A DNA stretch of 64,000 bases from Gambelia wislizenii (lineage: Eukaryota; Chordata; Lepidosauria; Squamata; Crotaphytidae). Positions within the stretch are counted from its first letter, which is position 1. Every line of letters begins with the position of its first letter. The translations under genes and the position numbers were made by a program. The notes beneath the pieces are model-generated. The model made no database searches. It was not told where the DNA came from and saw nothing but the letters and a program-made list of their open reading frames with translations. The stretch covers positions 213,078,645 through 213,142,644 of the forward strand of contig JAUMIR010000005.1 of assembly GCA_030847615.1 (NCBI GenBank), written 5' to 3'. Positions 24,101 to 32,865 of the stretch are shown in pieces.

Positions 24101-26177
24101 TGCTCTGAGCCATTCATGTCATAAACGTGTATACGTTTTCACAATAAATATGAAACAACGGTTTAAGTGTTCAAAGAATTCAGCCTCTAAAGGTAGGGGA
24201 AAACCATGTTTAGGATGAATCCAGGTGGTTATGCCACTGTTTTGTGATTATGAGAAAACTTAAGCAATGGACTAAGTTTCACAGACTCTCCATTTTCAGA
24301 AGTCTATGGTTATTTAAAAAGATTTAAAAGGATGGAGGGGTAAAATAGAAAAAATTGGGAGCATTTTTCTCTCCTTTCCTAATGGTGTTTTTAAAAAATT
24401 TCCAGTGGAAAATGAGTGAGATATAACTTGGAGAAGCAAGGTGCATTTCAGCACTTTAGAAGTGCTGCTATCTTCATAAGATGAGCATGCAGGGCCTTCA
24501 TTGCTTGTGAACTGCTTCTTGCCTTCTTCTGGCACACTCTGATGTATTCTGAAGAAACTAGAAGCAAATATGCTAATGTCTCTCTCACCAGGCCCCTTAC
24601 AGTTGGCCTTTTCACCACTCCCCTCATACAGCAAATCTCAGTAGCACAGGATACAGCAGTTTGTATCTCTTTCTCTCACAAGTATTGTGCATATTGACAT
24701 TTTTGACTGTAGAAAAGACTGTATATTTTTGAGGCCACCATCTAGGATTAAGTTCTACCAAACAGAATGGGTCTTACTTTTGAGTGATTAAAAAAAAAAA
24801 AATCTAAATCAAGCTTATTTAAAAATAAAGTATGCAACAGGGTGGTATAATGGAATAGTATGGTGCAGTGGTTTGAGTGTTGGACTAGGACCCCAGGAGA
24901 CTAGGGTTCAAATCCCTGCTTGGCCATGAAAACCCACTGGGTGACCTTGGGCAAGTCCCACTTTCTTAGCCTCACAGGAAGGCAAAGAAAAACCCCTCTG
25001 AACAAATCTTGCCAAGAAAACCCTGTGATAGGTTTACCTTAGAGTGGTAGTAAGTTGGAAACAACTTGAAGGCACACAACAAGAGCAACAAAGGTTGATT
25101 TCAAAATTTAATACTGTACATTTGTCAAATAGCACAATTTTATATGCTAATTTATAAATTATCCATTTTATGTTGTTAGTGCAGTTAAATACATTTGGGC
25201 TTTTTAAGAAAACACCTATCACATATGTTTTGATTTCCTCTCCAAATTCTGTCATTTAGGAAATACTTTTCAACCACATACTTAAACAAAATGCACCTGT
25301 ATCCGCTGGGGTAAGGAGAGACCTGTATCTGCAGGAACAATCTGAATTCTTTGAGCTGTCCCATCCATTAGTGTTTGGGTAACAGATCCTTGGGAATGAG
25401 CCATCTGCAACAAATAACAGACACATTAACTCACTCAATCTGGGATAGGCCTTTGTGGCTGACCTGCCAGATGTTTCTGGCCTACAGCTTCCCAACCCTA
25501 GCTAGTACAGCATGGTGAGATATTGTGAAAGTTGTAGCCCGTCGTGCCCTGCCCTACCCTGCACTAAACGAACAAAGTTTGGTGAATTCTTGCATTGCTT
25601 TCCAAAGCATTATTGCTCCAAAAGGGAATGTATAAGCTAACTGACAAAATAAGAGAGAGCTGAGAATTTAATATTTCTAAGAACATCTGTTTCCCTTAAT
25701 AATAAATGTGACCCTGCCCCCAGAAGGACAGCTTTCATTTATCCACCCCACAACAGTTAATGGAACATCAATTTTCCGGATGCTAACACTGAAATTTACC
25801 TTTTAAAAAAGTTTAGTTTGGAAAAAATAACACAAACTGATTTTTTTTTGTTTAAAAAAATGCTACTGGATACTACCCCTGAATACGTTCTTAAAAAAAA
25901 AAAAAAAAAAAAGAATGCACAACTTCTTATTGCGTTCTATCAAATTCAATTGTAAATTTAAAATATAAGTTGTGCTATTAGCATTCTCAGATACTTTAGA
26001 GTTACATTCAAGATGTTACAAATAAACACCCTGAAGTAACTGACAATGAATTACTAAACAGTCTTTATATATCAATTTTTATGACACATTATATAATCCT
26101 CCTAAAAATTTATATACAAGTACCTCTCCCATTTGCTGTTCAATAATTTGATGGGCCAATTCCTCAATTGTTGCCAT
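2979..26177 (-). CDS. NR2C1: NR2C1, nuclear receptor TR2 (whole coding span, 14 coding exons)
   Basis: This is an orphan nuclear receptor that acts in the nucleus, binding AGGTCA direct repeats as a homodimer or with NR2C2 (TR4). I join 26177-26124, 25404-25297, 23595-23365, 21100-21019, 20656-20477, 19348-19201, 19119-19029, 17103-16919, 15928-15763, 7127-7006, 6366-6227, 5788-5651, 4772-4667 and 3153-2979. Every junction has AG/GT signals and codon phase is kept throughout, giving 641 residues (605 without the second coding exon; human TR2 is about 603). Domain order: glutamine-rich N-terminus 1-149, C4-type DNA-binding domain about 150-216 with P-box CEGCKG, linker, ligand-binding domain about 390-641. 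There are no frameshifts or premature stops. NR2C1 is preferred over NR2C2 because of the MATIEE start, the CIAFGMKQD end of the DBD and the neighbouring FGD6. Confidence 0.95.
3333..3700. mobile_element. pogo/Tigger-like MITE
   Basis: The terminal inverted repeats are 'tacgacccccatatccacag' on the left and '...gcagatatgggggctgtgctgta' on the right, with TA at both outer ends. The interior contains 'ccctccagcatgactctatgatatgc' and 'tttgctattatctgcagtttt', shared with the element at 14,770-15,021. It sits just upstream of NR2C1 exon 15, in intron 14. Confidence 0.7.
4667..4772 (-). CDS. NR2C1: NR2C1 exon 14 (ligand-binding domain)
   Basis: 106 bases, acceptor cttgttttag, donor CAG|GTATGT. It encodes [20 protein letters not shown] and [15 protein letters not shown]. 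Confidence 0.96.
5651..5788 (-). CDS. NR2C1: NR2C1 exon 13 (ligand-binding domain)
   Basis: 138 bases, acceptor ttattaacttag, donor CCTG|GTATGT. It encodes [40 protein letters not shown] and VLFSP. Confidence 0.96.
6227..6366 (-). CDS. NR2C1: NR2C1 exon 12 (ligand-binding domain)
   Basis: 140 bases, acceptor cctttttatag, donor CAAG|GTAAGG. It encodes [40 protein letters not shown] and HNSLQQ. Confidence 0.96.
7006..7127 (-). CDS. NR2C1: NR2C1 exon 11 (ligand-binding domain)
   Basis: 122 bases, acceptor tttttgtgacag, donor CTGGG|GTAAGT. It encodes [20 protein letters not shown] and [19 protein letters not shown], the helix 1-4 region of the LBD. Confidence 0.96.
7130..8985. other. NR2C1 intron 10, left part, no recognised element
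   Basis: AT-rich intron sequence with short ORFs only. A donor-like site on the minus strand near 7,880 (AAG|GTAAGT) has no convincing coding partner. Nothing else is supported. Confidence 0.5.
10985..11345 (+). repeat. L2/CR1 LINE 3' end inserted in the DIRS relic
   Basis: The sequence 'ccccaatttatggaatggcctgcc' encodes the terminal NLWNGLP motif. It is followed by an [20 protein letters not shown] stretch, a T-rich 3'UTR, 'gccgccccgattg', 'ggcggggtataaataaata' and a (tat)n tail. This is the standard L2 3' end of squamates. It separates Gag-like from RT-like sequence of the DIRS relic. Confidence 0.85.
12122..12325. mobile_element. Tigger-like MITE, complete
   Basis: The left end is tacagttggccctctgcatc and the right end '...gataccgagggcccactgta', an inverted pair with TA target duplication. 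The interior has 'cttgaaaatatt' and 'tatataagggacaccatttta'. It lies inside the DIRS Gag-like region, so it is younger than that element. Confidence 0.8.
13000..14570. other. unassigned, possibly repetitive intron sequence
   Basis: The stretch 13,130-13,510 is GC-richer than its flanks and ends in tatatatag; it may be an inserted element. The part 13,520-14,180 could be a 5' continuation of the DIRS-like relic (minus-strand short ORFs, no diagnostic motif). I cannot support a specific call. Confidence 0.3.
14580..15560 (-). repeat. CR1/L2-like LINE fragment, interrupted by a Tigger-like MITE
   Basis: On the minus strand 15,418-15,218 reads [16 protein letters not shown] and the following part contains [16 protein letters not shown], both typical of CR1/L2-group reverse transcriptases. 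The 3' end with 'tatatactgctcttttcgcag' lies near 14,590. The segment 14,770-15,021 is foreign, so the LINE was already resident when the MITE arrived. Confidence 0.75.
14770..15021. mobile_element. pogo/Tigger-like MITE nested in LINE
   Basis: It ends with 'cagatatgggggtcctactgta' and contains 'ctattatccacggttttcggtatcc' and 'ttctaggtcctccaaggcaactct', matching the family at 3,333. The left boundary is approximate. Confidence 0.65.
15763..15928 (-). CDS. NR2C1: NR2C1 exon 10 (hinge to LBD start)
   Basis: 166 bases, acceptor gcattatttctag, donor AGG|GTACTT. It encodes [14 protein letters not shown] and [14 protein letters not shown], the conserved entry to the ligand-binding domain. The following intron is the longest coding intron (about 8.6 kb) and carries the DIRS-like relic. 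Confidence 0.94.
16175..16290 (+). repeat. CR1/L2 LINE 3' terminus
   Basis: The core 'aaaaagaggctggacagctacctg' and the end 'ggttggacttgatggccttccaactctatgattctat' match the 3' end seen at 340-460. A short 5'-truncated copy. Confidence 0.75.
16919..17103 (-). CDS. NR2C1: NR2C1 exon 9 (linker, codons 299-359)
   Basis: 185 bases, acceptor ctttcttag, donor CAAG|GTAAGC. It encodes [20 protein letters not shown] and [17 protein letters not shown], matching the serine-rich hinge of TR2. Confidence 0.93.
17110..19020. other. NR2C1 intron 8, no recognised element
   Basis: Only short ORFs, a (ga)n-like run near 18,270 and a CAG-like run near 18,305. No exon-like conserved peptide was seen on either strand. 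Confidence 0.5.
19029..19119 (-). CDS. NR2C1: NR2C1 exon 8 (linker)
   Basis: 91 bases, acceptor cttttatttcag, donor AAG|GTATAT. It encodes [19 protein letters not shown] and [10 protein letters not shown]. Phase fits exons 7 and 9. Confidence 0.93.
19201..19348 (-). CDS. NR2C1: NR2C1 exon 7 (linker, codons 220-267)
   Basis: 148 bases, acceptor cttttgtag, donor CAAG|GTATGC. It encodes [20 protein letters not shown] and [20 protein letters not shown]. This block just after the DBD is conserved in both TR2 and TR4. Confidence 0.95.
20477..20656 (-). CDS. NR2C1: NR2C1 exon 6 (DNA-binding domain)
   Basis: 180 bases, acceptor atgtgaccag, donor GATT|GTAAGT. It encodes [20 protein letters not shown], where CEGCKG is the P-box that reads the half-site. 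The second finger follows, with [23 protein letters not shown] and the CIAFGMKQD end. All remaining zinc ligands of the two C4 fingers are present. Confidence 0.97.
21019..21100 (-). CDS. NR2C1: NR2C1 exon 5 (first DBD zinc finger begins)
   Basis: 82 bases, acceptor attatttttccag, donor TCAG|GTAAAT, ending in phase 1. It encodes [17 protein letters not shown] followed by [10 protein letters not shown], the first two zinc-binding cysteines of the DNA-binding domain. Confidence 0.95.
21840..22165 (+). repeat. older L2-like LINE 3' fragment
   Basis: It has 'cctcctcaaaaacctccctttcaaggaagcctttgg' (the ...[16 protein letters not shown] end of L2 ORF2). About 250 bases downstream comes 'atggtgctatacaaataaat', the L2-type terminus. 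Confidence 0.6.
22280..22492 (+). repeat. L2 LINE 3' end
   Basis: The sequence 'tgttgtacgccgccctgg', 'gagcagaggggcgggttaaaaataaaaa' and a (tta)n tail is the same terminus as at 11,270-11,345. Confidence 0.8.
22941..23294. mobile_element. Tigger-like MITE (second subfamily)
   Basis: The ends are tacagttggccctccacatt and '...gtagagggccagctgta', inverted, with a TA duplication. The interior differs from the 12,122 family ('caggcccccagggaaagtggga', 'atgaataatcaaatctgcaaa'). Confidence 0.7.
23365..23595 (-). CDS. NR2C1: NR2C1 exon 4 (codons 55-131)
   Basis: 231 bases, phase 0 to 0, acceptor ttactag and donor CAG|GTATGG. It encodes [18 protein letters not shown], then a segment with [36 protein letters not shown] and STQHIQ. 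This is the AF-1-like N-terminal region, conserved between TR2 and TR4. Confidence 0.93.
24840..25095 (+). repeat. Sauria-type SINE
   Basis: The tRNA-derived head has an A-box-like 'tggtgcagtggtttgagtgttgga' and the B-box region 'gggttcaaatccctgc'. Then comes 'aaacccactgggtgaccttgggcaagt', and the 3' part 'gtggtagtaagttggaaacaacttgaaggcacacaac'. That tail type is shared with Bov-B LINEs in the known Sauria SINE family. Confidence 0.85.
25297..25404 (-). CDS. NR2C1: NR2C1 exon 3, extra in-frame exon resembling NR2C2
   Basis: Exactly 108 bases, phase 0 on both sides. The acceptor is ttatttgttgcag and the donor CAG|GTGCAT. It encodes 36 residues starting [15 protein letters not shown] and ending [18 protein letters not shown]. 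Human TR2, as I know it, passes straight from ...QQMGE to IVTEQQTG with no such segment. The NR2C2 N-terminus has a similar RIQI..TDS....PQRIQ just before the shared IVTDQQTG. It is probably a real, possibly alternative, exon that mammalian NR2C1 lost or skips. It also begins with ATG, so it could serve as an alternative translation start. Confidence 0.8.
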
Positions 26178-26198
26178 GATCTTGAATCACTGGAGTTC
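26124..26198 (-). CDS. NR2C1: NR2C1 exon 2 (start codon; codons 1-18)
   Basis: Preceded on the minus strand by a tttctctttaatag acceptor. ATG at 26,177-26,175 begins [18 protein letters not shown], which matches the TR2 N-terminus almost exactly. Twenty-one bases of 5'UTR (26,178-26,198) lie in this exon. The donor is GAG|GTACTT, phase 0. Confidence 0.95.
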
Positions 26199-26524
26199 CT
26201 ATTAAAGAGAAAGATTATTAAATGTGAATAAAATAGAAAGAGCTAGGGAAAAAAAAAAACGGTTGAAGTCAAGGTTTTGTTGATGAACCAACAGTGCTGC
26301 TCTGAAAAATGGGACTGCTGTTAATACTATTTGCTATAACTTCAAACTGTACAGTAACTCTACATGACTGTCAAGTTATCACAATTTGCCTATAGCTATT
26401 AAGTTCTAATCTTGTACCCATTTAACTGAATGGTAGTCCAACTAAATTCAATGGGTTTATGTCTAAATGGACATGTATATGATTACTCCTTCAGACATTT
26501 AGGGTACATGGAAACATTTTCATT

Positions 26525-26560
26525 CTAGGAAATCTCTCTCTCTCTCTCTCTCTCTCACTG
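26525..26560. repeat. (CT)n tail of minus-strand LINE
   Basis: About 15 CT units adjoining 'cactggcttttcttcgcaaacgaag', the 3' end of the LINE at 26,528-28,985. Confidence 0.9.
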
Positions 26561-28985
26561 GCTTTTCTTCGCAAACGAAGATTCAGGAAGGACTCATCGT
26601 GCGCTTTCTGCAAGTGCGCTGGTGACTGAATAGGCCAATCCGAGATAAACAAGTCTGGCTGCAGAAAGCACAGCAGAAGGTCTCCTTGGGTGATGTTTCT
26701 GGGTTGTGATTCTTTCTGCGTTGTTGTTTCCCTTCAAGACTTGTTCAGTGTGAGTTCTCAAATAAGGCTGCAGCATTGTGGATAGTGCGTCTCCATGCCT
26801 CCCGATGTGAGGCCAGGGCGGACCATTGTTGGTGATCAATTTGGCCGAGCCTGAGATGTTGTTTCAGGGAGTCCTTGTATCATTTTTTTTGGAGCGCCTC
26901 TCTTACGCTGACCCGTGGCGAGTTCACCGTAGAGTACTATTTTTGGGAGACGATGGTCCTCCATCCTAGAAACGTTCCCTGCCCAGTGCAGCTGTGTTCT
27001 CAATATCATGGCTTCAATGCTGGTGATCCCTGCTTGCTCAAGGACAGCAACATTTGTTACATAGTCAGTCCAGTGTATATTTAGGATTGTGCGTATACAG
27101 TGCTGATGAAAGTGTTTGAGGAGTCATAGGTGGTGGCGATAGGTGACCCATGTTTCAGATCCATAAAGGAGAATAGACAGTACAATGGCTCTATACACAC
27201 TGATTTTTGTGCTTCGACTCAGGTGTTTATTACTCCAGACTCTTTCGTGAAGTCTTCCAAATGCGCTACATGCCTTTACTAATCTGTGATCAATCTCTTT
27301 GTCAATCTTGGCATCTGAGGAGATGATGCTTCCCAGGTAGGTGAACTGCTGAACGGACTTGAGCACAGATTTGCCGACAGCAATGTGGGGATGGTGGTGT
27401 TCGCCCTGTGGTGCAGGCTGGTAAAGAACTTCTGTTTTCTTCAGGTTGACTTCCAGCCCAAACAGTTCTGCAGCTGTTGCAAAGCAGGATGTTAGGCGCT
27501 GCAGAGCTGCTTCTGTGTGGGCAACAAGGGCAGCAGCATCGGCGAAGAGCAGCTCACGGACTGGATAGTTTAGAGTCTTAGTGTGAGCCCTCAGACGGCT
27601 TAAGTTAAACAAGCTACCATCAGTACGGTAACGTATATAGATGCCGTTGTCTTCTTCGAGCTCTGCCATAGCCCTTTGGAGCATCATGCTGAAGAAGACT
27701 GTAAATAAAGTTGGCGCAAGAACACAACCTTGCTTCACTCCATTAGTTATTAGAAAGGGCTCTGAAAGAGCATCACCATATCTGACTTGACCGCGCTGGC
27801 TCTCGTGCAGCAAGATAATCATTTTAAGGAATTTGGGGGGACATCCTAGTCTTTCCAGGATCTGCCACAGACCTTTTCTACTCACAGTGTCGAAGGCTTT
27901 GGTGAGGTCGACAAATGTTACATAGAGACCCTTGTTCTGCTCTCTACATTTTTCTTGCAGTTGTCTAAGGGCAAATACCATGTCTGTAGTACTCTTATTG
28001 GCTCTGAAGCCGCATTGGCTTTCAGGAAGAAGTTCTTCTGCAACAGCAGGAACTAATCTGTTCAGGAGTATCCTTGCAAGGATTTTTCCAGCAATAGAGA
28101 GCAGTGTTATGCCTCGATAGTTTGAGCAATAGGATTTTGCTCCTTTTTTCTTGTACAGGGTGATGATGACTGCATCTCGGAGGTCTGATGGCAGTTCCCC
28201 CTTTTCCCAACAATTCACAAGGAATTCGTGGAATTTATCGTGGAGTGCATGACCTCCGTGTTTCCAAACTTCAGGTGGGATTCCATCAATCCCAGCTGCC
28301 TTGTCGTTTTTCATCTGCTGTATGGCCTTAAGGGTCTCTTCCAAAGTGGGAGCTATGTCCAATTCATTTTTCATCGGTTTTTGTATCATATGTTGGATAG
28401 CTGAGCCTTGGACTACTCGGTTGGCACTAAAGAGACTTTGAAAATGTTCAGCCCATCGATTCAGAATGGAGGCTTTATCAGTAATTAATGTTTGGCCATC
28501 TGTACTGTATAAGGAGCTTTGGACCTGATAAGTAGGTCCAAACACTGCTTTAAGAGCTTCATAAAATCTTCTATGATCACCCAGATCTGCACAGTGTTGT
28601 GTCTTTTCTGCTATATTGATCCACCACTTGTTCTGCATGTCTCGGAGTTTTTGTTGAAGTTTACTATATGTGAGATGGAAAGCTGCTTTTCTTACATGGC
28701 AAATTGGCTGGGCGAGATATGCCTGGTGAGCAGTTCTCTTCTTTGCCAACAGCTCCTGGATCTCTTGGTTGTTTTCATCAAACCAGTCTTGATTTTTCTT
28801 GTGGGAGAACCTGTGGGATTCTTCTGCAGACTGGAGGATACTGTTTTTGATATGTTGCCAAAGCACTGTGAGAGAAGGATCTGTAGGGTGGTCTTCAAGT
28901 TTTGTTTGCAGATTTGCCTGGAAGTTGTCTCTTATGGTAGCTTGTTGAAGATTGTTGACTTGGAGTCTCCTCTTTAAGTTGTCAC
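26528..28985 (-). mobile_element. non-LTR retrotransposon (LINE) fragment with C-terminal zinc finger and AG tail
   Basis: This is a 5'-truncated LINE on the minus strand. The largest open frame (28,866-27,124, 580 codons, no ATG at its start) contains reverse-transcriptase blocks: KAAGIDGIPPEVWKHGG, NYRGITLLSIAGKILARILL, VTFVDLTKAFDTVSR, NGVKQGCVLAPTLF, then YLGSIISSDAKIDKEIDHRL. The catalytic 'FADD' block reads FADA in this copy, so the second aspartate of the pair is replaced. A CGA-to-TGA stop near 27,124 and a +1 shift near 26,880 break the C-terminal part. That part continues in the related copy at 40.8-41.7 kb and ends in a CX2C...HX4C finger. The 3' end has a small stem-loop (cttcg/cgaag) and then (ct)n on the plus strand, an AG-repeat tail. 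Clade is not resolved (RTE- or jockey-like). It lies in NR2C1 intron 1. Confidence 0.85.
27124..28866 (-). pseudogene. LINE reverse-transcriptase open frame (inactive copy)
   Basis: 580 codons without a stop, beginning in the linker between endonuclease and RT and ending before the C-terminal domain. The frame remains open upstream to about 28,980, where the copy is truncated. The endonuclease is missing and the FADD block is FADA, so this copy cannot be autonomous. The long open frame implies a fairly young insertion. Confidence 0.8.
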
Positions 28986-29210
28986 CCCTCTTATACTTCT
29001 ACAGCATCAAAGCCAGGAAGTCAATATTGGATAGTTACATAAAGGACAAAATAAAAAGCTGTCGTTAGTGTCAAGAGCAGGAATAAATAATAAACATGGT
29101 ATCCTGTCTCTTGAAACCTATTACATTAATGCTGTAAATGTCATAGCTTTCAGTTTTTAGGAGCATGTTGCTTTCTTTTCTTTGCCAGTATAAACACTTC
29201 TAACAGAACA

Positions 29211-29480
29211 TACAGGTTGATTATCCCTTATCCAGAAATCCAAAATATGAAATACTCCAAAATCCTAAATATTTAAATAAAAAATATTTAAAATATTTCA
29301 TACAATTAACTCCAGACTACATGTATAAGGTGTCTATGAAACAAAAATGAATTTCATGTCTAGACTTGATTCTCATCTCCAAGATCTCTCATTATGTATA
29401 TGCAAATATTTCAAAACCCCCAAAAATCCCAAATCCACTTCTGGTCACAAGCATTTCAGATAAGGGATACTCAACCTGTA
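29211..29480. mobile_element. Tigger7/MER44-like MITE, complete
   Basis: The ends are tacaggttgattatccctta and its near-perfect inverse 'taagggatactcaacctgta', with TA duplication. The interior includes 'cttctggtcacaagcatttcag' and 'atgtatatgcaaatatttc', segments that closely resemble the mammalian MER44/Tigger7 family as I recall it. Confidence 0.75.
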
Positions 29481-29484
29481 TTTC

Positions 29485-32400
29485 CACATCTCTCTTAAAG
29501 CTTTTCCTACTCACTACCTATCTTCCCAGATGACACAGCATCATCAAACAACAATACAAACATCACTCTCAATAAATAAACACACTTCCTTGAAGTTATG
29601 TGATGCTCCTAATTGCTTTTCAACTGAGTCTAATGTTGGAATTATAAACAGTCATGGTGAAAATGTTTTCTGGTGCTGCAGAAAAACAATCTTGCTTTAG
29701 ATGCCTGCTTTGCTCATTCACTAAATGAGAATATACCAAAGGTTCTGTATGAAACCCGATAGGCAAACATGATATACTGCATGATTTGCCTCAGATTTGC
29801 ATGATGACTTCAGTGAAAAGATAGACCTATCACCTCTACTGAAGGGATCAAGTTTATGTGAGCTCAATTTTATAGTGGACAATATTTTGAAGTAAGCTGG
29901 GTGATCTTGTAGTACCTTTGAGACTAACTGGGAGAAAGGAATTGTAGCATAAGCTTTCATAAACTTACAATGGCTATGTCTTTAAATATTTTAAAGCTTC
30001 ATTTAGAGAATATTAAAAGTTTATAATGAACAATCCCTTGCTTGTAGTAAGTGAAACATCTTAATAAATTTCCCTGTGGTAACCTTATTTCATAATGAAT
30101 ATATTTCCCTAAACAATCAGCCTACTTCAGGGATAAAGTTTATGACTGCAACTTTCTATTACAGGAAAGCCTCAAGGTTACAGCAGCACTTCAGTGTCAT
30201 GTACTTACATTTCCAGACTCAGTGGAAACATTTTGAGAGTTCTTCGATAACCTTATTGTTAGAAATCCAAGAAGCATACCATACAAGGTTGTTGCTGAGA
30301 ATTGAAACTTAAAGGACACGCGCTACATTAAAAGTACAGTATATTAGGATCTATAAAATCTGGTGGGCTCTAATACCATTGGCCATCATGTACTAACATC
30401 ACATTCCTTTATACTGGCCAGCCTCCTTTTCCCAGGTTGACTTTGCAGCTGCCTCCTTATCTTTTCCCAAACCAGCCAAAACCATAATCACCTCCCTCCG
30501 CAATTGGCAAAGAACACTTGTCAGCAAGTACCCAAAACCAAAACACAATGAGTAACAAGGTTACAGAAAAATAATTGAAAATGGCAGGGCTAGGCACCGT
30601 CAGGGACTGATCCTGACATGCAGCTGCTGTAATTTTCTGTTCTCTGAAAACAGCAGTCAATAGAAAATTATCAAACTCTAACTGAAATATTTATTATTTC
30701 TGCTGTAATTAACTTTAGTCTCTCAGGTACTTCAAAATACAAATTCAAAATATAGTATTTAATTTTTTTTACTTCCAACTAAAACCAGTCATTTTGATAA
30801 CTGAGTTATTAAGTCTACTTTCATGTTCATAGTGATGCAACACTTTGCTATCCTTATTATAGTTATTTTTGTGTGTGGCTTGTTTATAATTTATAATTTT
30901 AATTAACTGAACAAACCTTGTTTAAATATTGTATTCATTTTATCAATATTCTAGATCTAGATTTTTAACAGACTTGCTGCATATCTAACCTCTTGATTTC
31001 ATAACTCACCTGCATTTTTGGCTCTACAACTGAATCTAGTACTTCCACAATGAATAATTCAAGGGCAAATGGGAATGTGGAGCTTCTCAAGATCATAATT
31101 CAGTCTTATAAATACTTTCAACCTTTGGAATGGAGCCAGAAGGGATCCAAAAATTCTGGTGCAGCATATTAGCAAATTGTTATTTTGATTAGTACTGCTT
31201 TTAACCCATGCAGAGAATTCAGAGGAGTGTTACTTGATAAGGGTTCAAAGAACAGAAAAGCCTCCATTTTACTACATGAAACAATCACTAGTGAACTGGG
31301 AAACAGCATGAACTGGGAAACAGCAAGATGGAAGGTCTCACGTTTTGCATGCAAACTGCCCTACTTCACAATCTGGCCTCTTCAGGTAGTGCAGGGAAAG
31401 CATCCTGTCTGAAATTCTAGCGATCCACTGATAGTCAGTGTACAAAATATTAGGCTTGACAGACTGAAGAACCCAAATAAGGCAGTGCCCTGTGTTCCTA
31501 GGAATGTGTACTACCGGTATTTCTTTCTTTTTCCAAGAGAAATATGAGAGAGGAAAAGACCCTTCCTTGTGCTCTGCAAGGTGCAGAAAACTCACAGGAG
31601 GCAAACTCTGTTGGATACAGAAAAAGTAGAAATGGCATCCAGGTTTACAGATCTGGTCAAGTGTCCTATAACCAATGCACTGCAAATGTATATTAAGGCA
31701 AATTCTCAACTACATACAAGATACTCCTTGTACCAAATGCCTACACTTTAAAACAATTTTAGGGCAAGATGAAACCACCAGCTATTAGAAAATAAATCCA
31801 ATATAAAACAAATGAAAAGAATGTCTTTGCAATTTTAAAATATTCTAATGCTATTAAGGTTATTTGAAATGTTACGTCGTGCTCACCCAAGGTGCAAATG
31901 GTTGCATTCAGCCTTCCATATGCATAATCACTTTTTGGATGTTCCTATAATTAAATAAAAAGAAATTGTTTACCTTTCAAAGATTTACACAGTGAAAATC
32001 ATATATAATGTTCTTCTCCTAGAACATATTACCAACAGTCCTACATTTATAGAAGATTTAATTATCTGATGTGAAGACTTTGTCAGTGGTTCTTTTAAAA
32101 ACATCAACACACACAAACATATACACACATTCAGTGAGACAATTATATCCAGATAATTAAGAATTTTATCTGTACCAGAGATAGCCTTCCTAAAACATTG
32201 TAAAACTTGTAAGATGACATGCACTTTTTTTAAAAAAATCAACTTCATACTGATGCAGACCAGGCATTATTTAGCCATGCTTGAGTTTTTCAGTAAAAAC
32301 TATTCCAGTTGTTGGGGAAAACTAAATATATCAGAAATTCCTTTGACTAATGGCTCAGCAATCTATGGGCTTATAATCATTCTATAATTTTGGATTTTTG

Positions 32401-32490
32401 CTTTAATTGCAACTAATGGTGGTGAGTCCAATCCAGCACTCATTTTAGGTATACTGAAAGATACCTGAATACATGAAAAACAACTTTTTA
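29485..32490. other. NR2C1 intron 1, no recognised element
   Basis: AT-rich sequence with short ORFs only. I see no conserved exon, LINE or SINE of recognisable length. Confidence 0.45.
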
Positions 32491-32499
32491 GTGCATACT

Positions 32500-32712
32500 G
32501 GTTAATCACACTACACTTTTATAGCACTATTATTCCACTTCAACTGCTCTGGCTGCCTCCTGTGAAATTCTGGGGTTTGTAGTTTAGGGAGGGCATTTAA
32601 AACTCAGCTAGAGAGCTTAGGCCTCAGTAAACTACAAACCCCAGAATTCCACAGGAGGCAGCCATAGCAATTAAAGTGGAATAATAGCACTATAATAGTA
32701 CAGTATATTGTG
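32500..32712. mobile_element. palindromic MITE (hairpin)
   Basis: The left arm 'atagcactattattccacttcaactgctctggctgcctcctgtg' is mirrored by 'cacaggaggcagccatagcaattaaagtggaataatagcactat'. The core is 'attctggggtttgtagttta' / 'taaactacaaaccccagaat'. It can fold into one long hairpin of about 190 bases and has no ORF. The same core recurs at 37,435 and 41,740. Confidence 0.85.
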
Positions 32713-32865
32713 ATAAAGTCCTAGGTCCCACTTTAGGTAGGAAAGAAATGATACATAGGGTTGATGTACTCAAGCTGGGCTAGAATTCTTTTGTGGATTT
32801 AACTTAGCATAACTCCAAGTTATAGTAGCATAAGTACTTTTCCTAAAGTTGCATATGAAGTGAAG

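Noticed and set aside
24865..24930. Possible tRNA gene from A- and B-box-like sequence
   Set aside because: It is the head of a SINE followed by the SINE body and tail; no intact cloverleaf was seen.
28519..28977. 152-codon plus-strand ORF
   Set aside because: Exact antisense shadow of the LINE reverse-transcriptase frame.
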